In this document: in pieces, positions 20,772 through 20,831 of the stretch
How the letters are laid out: the number at the start of each line of letters is the position of its first letter
How positions within the stretch are numbered: position 1 is the first letter of the stretch
Origin: CAZCBJ01 sp964496705
Lineage (GTDB): Bacteria; Chloroflexota; Anaerolineae; Anaerolineales; Anaerolineaceae
Length of the DNA: 20,831 nucleotides
NCBI GenBank assembly: GCA_964496705.1
Contig: CAZCBJ010000050.1
Coordinates: forward strand, 1-20,831
Direction: 5' to 3'
The notes under the pieces: generated by a model
Told to the model about the DNA's origin: nothing
Database searches by the model: none
The model's input: the letters and a program-made list of their open reading frames with translations, nothing else
Translations under genes and position numbers: made by a program

Positions 20772-20831
20772 GCGGATTTGATCAGAGCTTCTCATGCGCA
20801 GCACCCCGAAGCGATCGCGAAGCATCCCTGC

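Overview
The window looks like a stretch of a high-GC bacterial chromosome, most likely Chloroflexota (Anaerolineae-like). That placement is an inference from protein style: an ArsR regulator fused to DUF2087, a LuxR-HTH/Kelch membrane protein, a zinc-ribbon membrane protein and secreted repeat proteins. No rRNA, tRNA or ribosomal marker is present. No CRISPR array, insertion sequence or phage gene was seen.

Layout. Bases 1-237 hold the 3' end of an unrelated forward gene with a metal-binding-type Met/His tail. It is joined abruptly to a truncated reverse-strand creatininase-family gene, which suggests a chimeric contig end or a rearrangement. A 350-base non-coding stretch follows, with a 7-bp tandem repeat and a consensus sigma-70 promoter. 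That promoter drives an 84-aa protein and an ArsR/DUF2087 regulator. Then come a convergent HAD hydrolase, an MFS transporter with an extra glycine-zipper segment, a zinc-ribbon/TM/LamG-like membrane protein, and an aminoglycoside 6-adenylyltransferase homologue coupled to a ComB-like phosphatase.

From 6890 to 9900 a lower-GC reverse operon encodes an NTF2/SnoaL-like protein, a retinol-dehydrogenase-like SDR and a CrtI-like FAD oxidoreductase, probably a lipid or isoprenoid redox pathway. Next is an AbiE-type toxin-antitoxin pair (10037-11466) preceded by a 38-bp dyad operator, then a reverse pair of deoxynucleoside kinase and nucleotidyltransferase (11513-13170).

The most interesting part is 13285-18980. 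A secreted subtilase is transcribed divergently from a one-component regulator: cytoplasmic LuxR HTH, one membrane helix, outside Kelch propeller. This is followed by a secreted four-repeat protein. Two near-identical palindromes (arms CAATA[A/G]CCC and GGGTTAT) sit in the subtilase/regulator intergenic region and on the -35 box of the secreted protein, so the three genes may form a local regulon run by the membrane-tethered regulator. A lipoprotein and a convergent GT4 glycosyltransferase close the window.

Several genes (HAD, AbiEi antitoxin, LuxR-Kelch, GT4) have a -10 box only 6-7 bases before the ATG and no ribosome binding site, which implies leaderless mRNAs. Others have good Shine-Dalgarno sites, so both initiation modes seem to be in use.
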